DNA of 64,000 bases from Syngnathus acus. Lineage: Eukaryota; Chordata; Actinopteri; Syngnathiformes; Syngnathidae. A model generated the notes under the pieces. That model was not told the DNA's origin. It saw nothing but the letters and a program-made list of their open reading frames with translations, and made no database searches. The stretch is from the NCBI RefSeq assembly GCF_901709675.1, contig NC_051088.1:24773193-24837192 (forward strand). The letters are read 5' to 3'. Made by a program: the position numbers and the translations under genes. Positions 1-10,483 of the stretch are shown here, one piece after another. The number at the start of each line of letters is the position of its first letter. The first letter of the stretch is position 1.

Positions 1-34
1 ATGTTATCCATCCTTTTTTTTTTTGTTTCTATAG

Positions 35-3000
35 ATTATGATTTTGGTGACATCTTCCCCGTGTTGCAGGCAATGCCAAGTGCAGACTGGGAAGGTGGGA
101 AATTGGTCAATCCTTTTCTCCGTCCTATTCCATCGCACCACTCTTTTGCTTAACGTATGTCGCATGCACAGCTGTGCCATGATAGCAGGCAAATTGTTTC
201 TTGTGGGAAGCCAGTATTCTGTGGGGGGCATCCTAATCCTTCTTTTCCTTTAGCACGGTGAGACGAATGCGGCTCTTGTCACTCTTCTCATCTTTTGTAC
301 GCTTCTTCTCGATGTGTGATACGTGACACTGGCCTAGAATGTCATCAGCAAATGCCCAGCCATCCTTTTTCTTGACCGCTTCTCCTCGTTAAAGTTGAGC
401 CTGAGCCTGTGTCAGCAAACTTTGGAGCACACATAGACAAGTTACAACCATTCACACCTTTTGAATAATGGAGTTGGATTTAGAGTAGTGTACTAAAACT
501 GCTGTATTTTTAATCATCAGCTAAATTTGTTGCATTTGATCAACTGATTTGAATGACAATTATTACGCTAGTCATGTGAGATTTCTCCTTTTTGTAAAGA
601 AATGCTTAAACTAGGCCTGTGCCACGTCTTCCTGTCTGCTACTACTACTTAATGGCTTCCTCTAAATGTTTTGGACCCTGCTGATGAACACCAAGAATGC
701 CGCAAGCCCAAACTCGTGTGTTGTGTGAAGTGGGATGTAGAAATACACAACGTCTACAAATTGACAACACTGGTCAATTTGAATCGGAGGTCGATTTATG
801 TAATATTGTCATATCATATAACGGCTACATTTATGATGAGACACAGATTTTTTAAAATGTGATTGTGTATTTCTACAACTCCAAAAGCAAACAATGTAAG
901 ACGGTTCTCGTCCTAACTCGGTGCCTTTGGTGTCACTTTCCACAAAAGAAGGTGACTTGACCGACCAGGCCAGCTGCCCGAGGTCCAACGGTTCTGATCC
1001 CCTGACTGTCATCAGCGACTCGCTGGTCTTACCCGCCCGCAACGGCAAGATGAAAGCGGGTGCTCGTCTGTCGCCGCCCAGTCCCACGTCCAGATTCAAC
1101 CCTTTCAATCACGAGTCGGACACCAACACCTCAGCCGACGTCACGCCGGTTCACGTGGCCGCCTCTCACGTGGCATGCGCTGGAGACGACGCCAATAACG
1201 AGCTGGAAGTCATTCGGTAAAATAGATTTGCTGACTTTATTTCGGACTTTTCTGTGGCAGCGGGAACATTTTGATCAACGTCTTACTCCTCTCCACATCC
1301 AGGATGGCAAGACGGAGGAAATCCAGCAAAAAACGACGTGGGAAGAGTTTCACAGATTCCATCAGCAGCATCCATAACTCCATATCGTCCGAGCACGTAG
1401 AAATGGACAGCAGCTTGCTAAACGGGGACGATTCCGATTCTTTGAACTGCACTGTAATCCACCTCGACAGGACCGGGACAGAGGTGGCGGATAAATGCGC
1501 CGAGGACGGCGTGGACGATCTTCTAAGGCTTCCCGAGATGACAGATACCTCCATGGATAGCGTTGGCCAACCCCTCCGGGATGTCATGGACAGACTTAAC
1601 GAGGAGGTCTGGGACCCGCCCGAGAACGCGGCAGGTTCCGAGCCTCCTGCGCAGCAGCCCTTTCGAGAGGACTCCCGGGTGGACCCTCCAGACTCAAGCC
1701 CAGACCTCCTGCAGGCCGCTCAAAACGTACTCTGCTTTACCCCCGACGATCCAGACTCTGCTCCCGCAAGTGGTGGGCACCATGACCCTACAGAGCATCG
1801 CCAGTCGCAAATATTTTCAGGTGGCCATGAAGATCAAGGAGAGACAAAAGCACCAGCAGGACGGGAAGCCCACGTGAAGAACGAGGAGGAACATGACGCA
1901 GACGGGTGTGAAACGACTGCTGCGCAAGAGGAGAAGCTCAGTCCCTCCGAAAGTTCCCATCCTGCAGAATTTAAGTAAGGACACCACCAGCTGTTCTTTC
2001 TAATGACGTCACGTGTGTTTCATGGCCACTTTTTTGTCTTTTAGGGTGGACAACAACCACTTACTACTCCTCATGATCCATGTGTTCAGAGAGAATGAGG
2101 AGCAACTCTTCAGGGTGATCACCTTTATGAGTTTGTACACAGGAACGCCTTGAGGTCCGAGTGTCCTGACGATCGCAAAAAAACTCATTTGTTAAATCAT
2201 CTCCCCCTATTGAAATGAATGAAATTCATTCCATTTGCCCCTCTCAAAACCCCCCAGATGTTTTCATGAGAAAAAATCAACTCAAAATGATGATACTTTG
2301 TAAAAACAATTGCTCACCCCATTGTGCAAGCACAAAACTTGACTGTACCTAATGTAGTGGCCTTTTTTTGTACATTCGGCAAACCAGTTTAACGATTAAT
2401 TCCTCAAACCAACTGACAGTGCAAGGAAACATGTTTGGTGACACTGATTGTTGCGAGGTGTGCTGCTGCCATCTATTGGTGGGGGTCAGACATGCACTTG
2501 AGTCACAAGTTTTCCTTGTACTGTTGGCAACTTGGATCTCGAAAAATTCGTAAGTCAAGGTACTTGGCTCTCAAGGCACCACTGGAACTTTTTCCTCATT
2601 CATAAGCAGCTGCTGATGTTTTGTCTTTATGATACAGTCCGCTGTAACAACATTCGACCTTTTCTTTTTAGATGCTGAGGATGAGTACAGGCCATATGGA
2701 AGGAGACCTGCAGCCTCTTTATCTGCTACTGACCGACTGTTACATCTACCTGCTGAGGAAAGGTCAGTCAGTCAGTCCGCAAGGAAATGTTGTGTGACCT
2801 CTGAGTGCTGGTTTTGCCGCTGTGTCTTTAAGATGTGATCAAACTTCTGACCCTGCACAGGTGCAGCAGAGAAGCCTTACACGGTGGAAGATGCGGTTTC
2901 TTACAATGAGCTTGACTATCTCTCAGTAAGATTTTTTTTTTCTCCCTATCTGTCTGCAGTAGATAGAAGAAGTCTACACACCCTGGTTGCCAGCTTTTTG

Positions 3001-5108
3001 TGATTTAAAAAATAAACGAGACCAATATAAATCATTTCAAAACTCCCTTCATGTAACCTATAACCTCTTGAACTCAAATGAAAAATCACAATCTAGATCA
3101 AATGTTTTCATGACTTCAGGTGGGCCTCGATCAACAAACACTGAGCATAGTTTGCACTAATAGAAGACGGAAGTTCCTGCTCGACACAGCCGATGCCACG
3201 TTGACCCTGTGAGTGCGTCGACGTGTCTCTGAGTTTCTGTACCACGTCAGCTGTCAACAGCAATCTCCTTGTCTCTCGCCTCCAGATGGTTCTTGTCCGT
3301 TCTGAAGACGGCTATGGTGAAGGGTTGCCGCGAGCCCCCGTATCCTTCCATCCTGACTGACGCCACGATGGAAAAACTTGCCCTCACCAAGTTTGTCGCC
3401 CAGGAATCTCACTGCGAGGTGAAGACGCGCTTGATGGCAAATGGCCTTTTATTTAAAAATGTAGAATCTGATACTCTTAAGCTGAACACAAATCTATCAC
3501 TGTTATTTGTCGTAAATACATTTGAGAGCCATCAAATGACCTGCCCAAGGGAATCACTCAAACCCACTTCTGTTTACCGACAGGTCTCTGAAGTCTCTAT
3601 CCATCTGTATTCACTGGTCCACTGGGAGGATCCCATGGATGCAACCTTGCCCAACTTGAAGTCACCTACGAGCGCTAAGGAAGGGCTGATTCAGTACCGG
3701 TCCGGTTCCACGTACTTGGGCAAGGAACTGTGGAAAAGTTGCTACCTCGTCCTCAAGTTCGTATACAAATTGAGTGTTATTGAGCGTTATTTTGCTTAGA
3801 GCTCAGTTTACATTGGATTGGGCGTATGCAGTTTCACTTTGTTGAAAACTGTAAGAATTTAGATTAAGAGTCCCGAAATGTTCGAAGCATAAGCATTTTT
3901 ACCTGAAAATAATAGTTTTTGACTTTTAAACCAATTCCAGTATCATTCTGGTCGTGGTGTTTTCCGCAATCTAATCACTTGTTCTTCTTCTAGTAATGGA
4001 ATTCTGTACCTCTATGCTGAAAGGACTGATGTGACGCCTGTGCTCTCAGTCACTATGGGGTAAGTTTTCTTTTATTTATTTATTTTCATTTTGATGCCAG
4101 CTGATGGTCCCACGTTCCCTCCCTTCTTATGTCAGGGGTGAATTTTGCGGAGGGTGCCGTCGTTCAAACAGCACCGAGCGTCCGCATGCCTTTCAGGTCA
4201 TCCTGACGGAGCGCCCCCCGCTGGAGCTCAGTGCCAACAACGAACAGGACATGGCTGAGTGGATGCAGCTGCTCTGCCAGTCTGTTTCCATAGGAGTAAG
4301 GATAGACTTTTTTTTTTTGAGTCAACCAAACGTTTGATTACCTTTATGGCACGTTTCCAAAAACTGCAGTCGGTAAAAAAAAAAAACAGTTACTGCCACC
4401 ATGCTGTTTCAAAGTGCCTAAAAAAACAACAACACACGAATGAGTGTATTTGCTGGAGTGCCACAAAGATTTATTGGCGAGTTGCGCTCCTCCAGGTCAT
4501 CCCCCAAGGCACGGCCCCCACCCCATGTATCCCGTGTTGTCTGGTTGTCACGGACAGCAAGCTGCTGACCTGCCATCAGGACTGCCAGACAAGCTTCTTC
4601 CGCTCGCTGGGCAGCGCCGACATCTGCGACGTGGAGGCCATCAGTCTGGAGGCCGACGTGGAGTACTGTGTCGTCGTGAGTGAACACCCGTGAAGGTGTA
4701 TCGCATGCCTTGAAGACGCCTTCCGCAGTAGCTTTCATTCACCTTTGCACATTTTCTGTTTTACTGGGCAGGAGTTTGCTACGGATCGGGATCGCTTCCT
4801 TCCACCTTGGGTCTTGTATTTTAGCAGCTGTGAGGAAAGAGACAGACTGTTGGAGGTATTGGACACGGTGTGGAGGAACATATTCCAGGTGGGTCAGGAA
4901 GGATGTCTTTAATATATTCCTTCTTGTCGGGATTCTTGTCCGTTTACCAGCGTGCGGATACTGTCCACAGGTGGCGCTCCCCCACCGAGAGGTGTGCGAG
5001 CCGTCGTTGCAGAAGCGCTGCAGCGAAGGCCTAGCTTTAATGAAGAGCGCCTGGCAGCGGGCAGACAGTTTGGCACGAGGCCGGGCGCAGCGCGAGCCTT
5101 GGTGCTGA
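35..5108 (+). CDS. plekhm2: PLEKHM2 (SKIP), partial: last 14 exons, 5' end before the window
   Basis: Adaptor that binds Arl8 on lysosomes through an N-terminal RUN domain (not in this window) and kinesin-1 light chain through W-acidic motifs, driving lysosomes to the cell edge. Coding exons: 35-94, 949-1216, 1303-1974, 2045-2114, 2672-2762, 2861-2925, 3120-3208, 3286-3418, 3584-3756, 3994-4059, 4136-4295, 4496-4675, 4772-4888, 4971-5108; all borders are GT-AG and the frame stays open to TGA at 5106, giving about 760 residues. The protein follows human PLEKHM2 closely: DYDFGDIFP, ELEVIR, VDNNHLLLLMIHVFRENEEQ, SYNELDY, NRRRKFLLDTAD, REPPYPSILTDATMEKLA, CIPCCLV, and the end RAQREPWC (human RASRDPWC). 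The PH domain spans about 3690-4290. The second kinesin-binding W-acidic motif (DWEEGD) is split by the first intron. The low-complexity linker (1303-1974) is the least conserved part. Identification is very secure; exon borders are inferred. Confidence 0.95.
233..405 (-). pseudogene. Unrecognised coding-like fragment inside a plekhm2 intron
   Basis: On the minus strand a lysine-rich reading frame (KKKDGWAFADDILGQ, then IEKKRTKDEKSDKSRIR, ending LKEKKD and a TAG at 235-233) runs for about 50 residues. Just upstream, another frame reads RLRLNFNEEKR and could join it only through a frameshift. The composition looks protein-coding, but I do not recognise a family. There is no convincing acceptor site or start codon. 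It may be a decayed processed-gene copy, a relic exon, or chance. It lies wholly within the intron 95-948, whose remainder shows nothing else clear. Confidence 0.25.
2140..2584. mobile_element. MITE-like element with imperfect terminal inverted repeats in a plekhm2 intron
   Basis: The left end (caggaacgccttgaggtc at 2140) and the right end read on the other strand (cagtggtgccttgagagc from 2584) are imperfect inverted repeats. Inside, near 2195-2235, is the phrase taaatcatctccccctattg followed by gaaatgaatg. A diverged relative occurs at about 8335-8425 (cagtgatgtcttgaga, then caaatcatctttcccgact). It has no coding capacity and lies between the exons ending at 2114 and starting at 2672. A target-site duplication is not clear, so the superfamily is left open. 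Confidence 0.5.
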
Positions 5109-8100
5109 CACACGTATATGCATACAATTGCCAGTGGTAGGTCAGCACACTCGTGGACGGGCAAAGGTCTGCTTCCGGCGCAGCCAGATAGAAATGGGCG
5201 CTCAAGTCAATCCATTTTGACAACTCCTGCATGTTGAACACCATCACACATGCTTTGCAGCACAAATAACACACTGCCGTGCCGACCGACGTGGACCCTC
5301 ACATAGGAAGGAAGGCTGGTCAGACGGCACTCACAAAATGAAATTTCACATTCAACCTTAAGTGGAATCTTTACAGGTGAACTTCTTTGAATTTTTCTAA
5401 AGTTGGAAATATATACGTATCTGCGCCCGTTCAGTATTTTCTTGCATTTCGCACAACATGCTTTCCACTGAAAGGAAAAACCAAAATAGGTGTTTGATCC
5501 GTAAATGGACTGATACATTTGCTGGTTCAATTCAATCCCAAATGACTTTTACGGCTGTTGTTTTATCATTGACAATCCTGTCAACTATTTGGCTGATTCA
5601 TCGGATTTAAATAGTATTTCAAACGGGCAATGCAGAAAACACACAAATTACCCATGATGATTCAGCTGCTGGCTTGATCTGTAACATTTGTCGGAAAAAT
5701 CAACAAAAATGAAGAAGCAGATATTTTTCACCAACACGTCAGTCTGGTCTCATGAACAACAACAGGCAACTAATTTCACAATTGAATAGTAAAGTCCATG
5801 TCGGGAATTTGACCGTTCGTCTTGTCAGCAAGTTGTGCAAAAAGTAATGGAACATCGAACAGGTGGATTCAAAAGGTCAAATTCAATTCATCTGTTACCA
5901 TAAGAGTAGATTGTGTATTTACACAGATACATTTTAATGAATGTCAATATTTTAGTACTCCAATTCAAAAAGCTGAACTTGAATTCAAAACGATTTAAAG
6001 TACGATTTTGACTGTAGGTTACAGCTCCAGGAAATTGACAATCTCAAGAAATGAATAAAGTGAGACAGAATTAGTCTTCTGAAAAGTGTTTAATGACTCC
6101 ATATTTCAATCAAATCAACTACTGACATGAATGAACTTTTCTTCGATATTAAAATATATTGAGGTGTACATGTGGTGACGAAAGCCTTTTTTGTGAGCTT
6201 GACATGAGCAGATGCTTCCTCGCGGACTTGCACTTTGCTTTCCTAACGGTACCAATGAAGCATTTTGTTCAAGTTGCTCTGCTGCTTGTGTCATAATGCG
6301 CCGCTGTACAGTAGCACCAAATCACCATGATACCATGCACTTTTCTTTTTTTTTCTGTCTCTGTAACCTGAAACAACCATTGTGCTTTTATCTTCTAAGC
6401 AACACAGGCAGTGGTTTCAAACGCGAGAGAAAACTTTTTACACTATAAATGTGACTAACAACCTTAACGTCATTGTAAAAGTATTTAATTGTTTCGAGAA
6501 TGGAAGTAAAATGAAACAGCTGAGATCATGCGCACCAGAACTGTAGCATCGAAGGTTTAGTGCTAACACTGACTGCTATTATTTATTTTATTTAAAGTCA
6601 ATGATTAGAAATGATGGTCATAAAGTTCAGCCCTGGTTTTATTGAACACTACTAAATTCAAGTTTCAAGTGTGTTTTTGTAAGAAAAAAGATTTTGGCCA
6701 TGATTCCAAAAGGTCATTTTGGGACAAACACAACAGTGGTCATCACCAAAAGAACGCTATACGTTGGTGTAGCTTTTTTTTTTCGTTTTTCTTCAGCTAA
6801 ACTTGAGTCTTTTGTCAAGGAGGAGTAGATTATGAAGAGCTACATGTCAGGAAAAGCCCATTGGAACATCTGGGTTTTATTTGAGGTTATTCGGAGATCT
6901 TTTAAATGGTAGCAGTTGTTGGCTGACTCCCATCTTTTGAATCTGATTCATTCTGAATAGCCACATTGCCAAAAGGGTGTGCACACTTGTGCAACCACAT
7001 CATCTCAGTTGTTTGTTTTTACTTCTTCTTAAAAATTGTATTTATGTATTAGAAAGCTATCCAGCTCTCCAGCTAGCTGGCTCGCAACCTATTTAACTAG
7101 CTAGCTAGTTGGCTATTTCAAATGTGTACAGGTTGTAGTTCACATTGTTTGTGGAAAAGGGTGTGTAGACTTTTCATATCTACTGTCGCTATTTCACTTA
7201 CACGTGCCGTCATATGGAGTGCTTTAATCGTTTCCAAGTGCCACTTGATTGCCTCTGCTGCCCTTTTACAAACAAATCTAATCTCAGGTGAAAAAGGTAC
7301 TGAGCATCCAAAATTCACCACTTTCTTACAATTATTTTTAATTGCTGCTCATTATTTAACTTCCATGTTGTACAATGGAGCTCAGAAGAGGTTTTTTTTT
7401 TTTTGTATGTACACAAAAGGAGCAAAAATGTTCAGTCAAGTTGGGCCTTGCATGGTATTGTTGGGAGTGTATGGCGGTCGAGTACCCAGGCGCACTTTAG
7501 TTTCCATCATTTTTACACCAAGAGGCCGCAACATTATGAGCACTGCCAGTTTGCAGTCGTGTACAGCTACTGAGAGTTGTCGCCAACTTTGATAACACAA
7601 CAGAGTCAAACTCTCATTTGAATACAATGTGCTTAAAATATTGTTACATTAATACCTCTTAACAGTGTTAATCACAAGTGAACTTTATCTACTGTAATGT
7701 TGCGGCTGGTTGGTGTTGAAAGAAAGATCTTCTGTGGGATTCCCCCTTTTTTTTTGGGAGGGGTGTAGAAAAAGTCCTAGACAGTAAAGTTCAGATGTGG
7801 TAAGTGTAAAGAGGTCATGTCAACAATAAATCAAACATTGCTGGCCAATGATGGATATCTGTCAAATGTGTATTCAGTTACGCTGTTTTATTGGGATGTA
7901 AATGGAGCACTGATGAAATAGAAAACGCACATGGCAGGTTTTTTTTCTACTCTTAACTGTGCTAATGACTGGAAAATAACCTGGTGGCAGATCCGAATAA
8001 AGTGCAAAGTTCAAGTTGTGTGTAATGCAAATGATTATTTTAATGACAGTGTTGCATCACATTGCTGTGACTATGGAATAAAAGTATAACATTGAAACAG

Positions 8101-8334
8101 ATGGTGAGCATGTGTGTTAAGAAGACCCATCATTTATTGTTTTGCACAAGTCACATTCGCTTTGAACAAGATTGCCCACAATTTGTGTATGTCATGACCG
8201 TACAATTCAAGTTGACTTTCTATGTACCATGTAAAACTCAAATTTTGTCGGGCAAAATGATCTGGGTCGTACCAAAATGTTATTTTTTATGTGTAAATAA
8301 AGTAAAGTGAAATTAATATTTGTTCTTTTATATA
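5109..8334. other. plekhm2 3' UTR and intergenic DNA, no gene seen
   Basis: AT-rich sequence follows the plekhm2 stop. An AATAAA at 6054-6059 is a plausible poly(A) signal; further AATAAA copies at about 7826, 7995 and 8078 are alternatives. Open frames here are short, lack splice context and match no family I know. Near 7060-7110 there are clustered agct-type short palindromic repeats. Confidence 0.5.
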
Positions 8335-8427
8335 CAGTGATGTCTTGAGATGTGATCTTTAGTTCGTGACCACAATGATCAGTCAAATCATCTTTCCCGA
8401 CTGAAATTAATGGCAATGATATTCAGA
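8335..8427 (+). repeat. Fragment related to the MITE at 2140-2584
   Basis: The end motif cagtgatgtcttgagatgtg and the downstream phrase caaatcatctttcccgactg with gaaattaatgg match the terminal and internal motifs of the element in the plekhm2 intron. Only one end is recognisable; the other is lost or diverged. Confidence 0.4.
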
Positions 8428-8847
8428 AAGTGTGCAATGTGTATTTTAATAAGGAATAAAGTCTCTCTAACACTTTATTAATTAATATTATAAATATAAA
8501 TGTCTGGCGATGTAATTTAATTACACATACCGTGTTTTGCCATGCATAATGGGCAAAATTTAACTAATTTATTGTCCTAAAATCTGGGGTGCACATTATG
8601 CATGGGTACAACAATTTTTGAAGAAAATCTCCCTCGAAATAAAACTTGAAATCACCTTTCTTCTTGTTTGTTGTCAATCGCGCATCGCATTCAGCCATCC
8701 TGCCCAACACACTTAGTCAGTAAAATTCATAATTGAAGACACATCGTTTGATGCGATGGTGCAATCCTTGATGGTGTGTTATTGTCAAATATTGTTTGTT
8801 TTTTTAATCCCCATCGCAGACCGGATATCATACGGAGGCAGTATCAC

Positions 8848-8910
8848 TGCGCATGCGCACTATGGATCCGATGCGCAGAACGGATGTGCAAGACACGTCA
8901 GCTATTTAAA
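8848..8910 (+). promoter_or_regulatory. NRF1-type palindrome and TATA-like box ahead of the transposon ORF
   Basis: tgcgcatgcgca at 8848-8859 is a perfect NRF1 consensus palindrome. A TATA-like tatttaaa lies at about 8903-8910, roughly 40 bases before the ATG. The arrangement suggests the element's own promoter; function is inferred. Confidence 0.4.
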
Positions 8911-8946
8911 GAGCGAGAGTTCAGTTTAATTAGCAGTTTCATCAAA

Positions 8947-9192
8947 ATGGTTAAGAGAGCAAGTTCTAGTATAGCATTTCAAAAGAAAGTCATTGAAGTG
9001 GCAGAAGAATTAGGCAATAGGGCAGCTGCGCGCCAATTTGAGGTCAATGAATCAAACATAAGACTCTGGAGGAAGAAAAAAAATCAATTTGATACAGCGA
9101 AGGCTTCAGCAAGAGCACCTGGAAGAGGAAAGAAAGCGGTTGTTCCCAAAGATGATCTTTTTTCTGAAATAATTTTACGTTTACGGACTTAA
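8947..9192 (+). CDS. Transposon-encoded DNA-binding domain protein, 81 residues, no catalytic domain
   Basis: The ATG at 8947 opens MVKRASSSIAFQKKVIEVAE, followed by ELGNRAAARQFEVNESNIRL and WRKKKNQF. This is the Brinker/Pipsqueak-like helix-turn-helix found at the N-terminus of pogo/Tigger transposases: two helices with the AARxFxVxxxxIRxWRKxK recognition pattern. A basic stretch (APGRGKKA) follows and the frame ends with TAA-type termination after ILRLRT. A full transposase continues with a CENP-B-type domain and a DDE nuclease, neither present here. The frame also extends upstream to 8776, but the 8947 start matches the family N-terminus. Whether it is expressed is unknown; it could bind related element ends as a competitor. 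Confidence 0.6.
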   Translation: MVKRASSSIAFQKKVIEVAEELGNRAAARQFEVNESNIRLWRKKKNQFDTAKASARAPGRGKKAVVPKDDLFSEIILRLRT

Positions 9193-9311
9193 GTAAGAGT
9201 CAAAATTTGGGTGCGTATTATACATGGGTACAGGCTTTTTTCCAGCATCGACATGCCATTTTTAGAGTGCGTATTATGCATGGGGCGTATTATACATGGA
9301 AAATTACGGTA

Positions 9312-10119
9312 GTTCTCTTTGTTTAATTTTAGTTTGACAATAAAGTTGAACTGTTTAGTATCAATAAAAAGGCTGAAGCCTGATTTTTATTTTTTTTTTT
9401 TTAACTCAACCGTAGACTTTAGTGACATGTACTGTGTTCTCCTCACTTGGACCGACAGATGGCGCCATCACCGCAATTCAGAGGAGTTTCCCCTGTGCAT
9501 CAAATATCTTATAGCAACTTTGGAATCACAGCCAAGTTCGAGGTATTGTAATCATGTCACTCAAGTATGTATTTTACATTTGAGCCTATGCTCTGCTAAG
9601 TTTCAACATGTTTATGATCTGCCTTCAGATTATGATAATTGAGGAGCGGAGTATTTAGAACGTTTGAATCAGTTGATACATGCATAACATTTTATTATGT
9701 ACACCTCTGCATAATGTATTGCGATCAACATTTTCCCTGGGCTCACACGTGCCCCCCCCCCCCCAATTTGACAAGGGCTGGCTTAAGTTTAAATTTGAAG
9801 TAAATACCTTTACCTCTAAAGGAACATAATGGTCACAATTCAGCATTGGGATAGTCAGTGTGCAAATATGTCTGATTGCCTAACATCGTTGATCAAAATA
9901 ATGACATATCCTATTGGCTGTCATATTGGACTTTTATACCAGTGATGGATATTGTGCTGTCCACTGTACTGTTCATTTTGGACTTGTTTACCAATACATT
10001 GTGTCTATAAAAAAATGCTATATGCCAAAACACAACCGCATGGAAATGTGCATAAAGGTCATTAAGGTCATTGTTGCTCTCTCTTCGGACAGGTGCTCAG
10101 CTGTAAGCGAGAACATTTC
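9312..10119. other. Intergenic DNA between the transposon and arhgef19, nothing clear
   Basis: Moderately AT-rich sequence with a C run at about 9752-9764 and no supported gene. Short ORFs here have no splice signals or recognisable domains. Confidence 0.5.
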
Positions 10120-10483
10120 CAGTTAGAAGGAGGCTGAGAGAGGGAATTGGAGAATGAGAGAAAAAGAGACTGAGTGAGTAATCAACAGTAGCAAGAGAGG
10201 CGGGGCGGGGAGGGAAGAGAAGAAGCAGGGGAAGGGAAAGGGAGTGAGACGAGGGACAGACGCAGGCAGGATATCTGCACTGTCAGTTCGAACCTTTTTT
10301 TGTTTGTTTCTCCAAGCAAGCAAAGAGGAGTTATCCAAAGAAGGGAGGAGGGAGGATAGAAGGAAGACAAGGTAGCGATGGACAGCGGAGATCCTCACTC
10401 TGAGCCTTGGATGGCCCGCAGGACGCTGGAGCCCATGGAGTCGGTGCGACGGCCGCGTTAGGCTGCTCGCACGCAGCCTTCAG
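10120..10483 (+). promoter_or_regulatory. arhgef19: Probable 5' exon and promoter region of arhgef19, with a short ORF
   Basis: A purine-rich block (about 10120-10380) leads into a GC-rich stretch that ends in a good donor, ttcag|gtattc, after 10483. The ATG at 10378 opens a 27-codon ORF (MDSGDPHSEPWMARRT...) ending at TAG 10459-10461. With this donor it is an upstream ORF. If the weaker internal donor TCG|gtgcga after 10443 is used, the 22 codons join the coding exon at 13863 in frame. Placement as the arhgef19 5' exon is inferred from strand, position and phase. Confidence 0.45.

Larger units (their letters stand above)
8528..9311 (+). mobile_element. Pogo/Tigger-like DNA transposon, non-autonomous, keeping only the DNA-binding ORF
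   Basis: The ends are inverted repeats: taccgtgttttgccatgcat at 8528 and, on the other strand from 9311, taccgtaattttccatgtat. A TA at each end is consistent with TA target-site duplication of Tc1/mariner-type elements. Both subterminal regions carry extra copies of a motif of the type gtgcrtattatrcatgggta, in both orientations (about 8588-8612, 9210-9231, 9266-9301), likely transposase-binding sites. The interior holds a short ORF for the N-terminal helix-turn-helix only. The DDE catalytic domain is missing, so the copy cannot move by itself. Confidence 0.8.
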
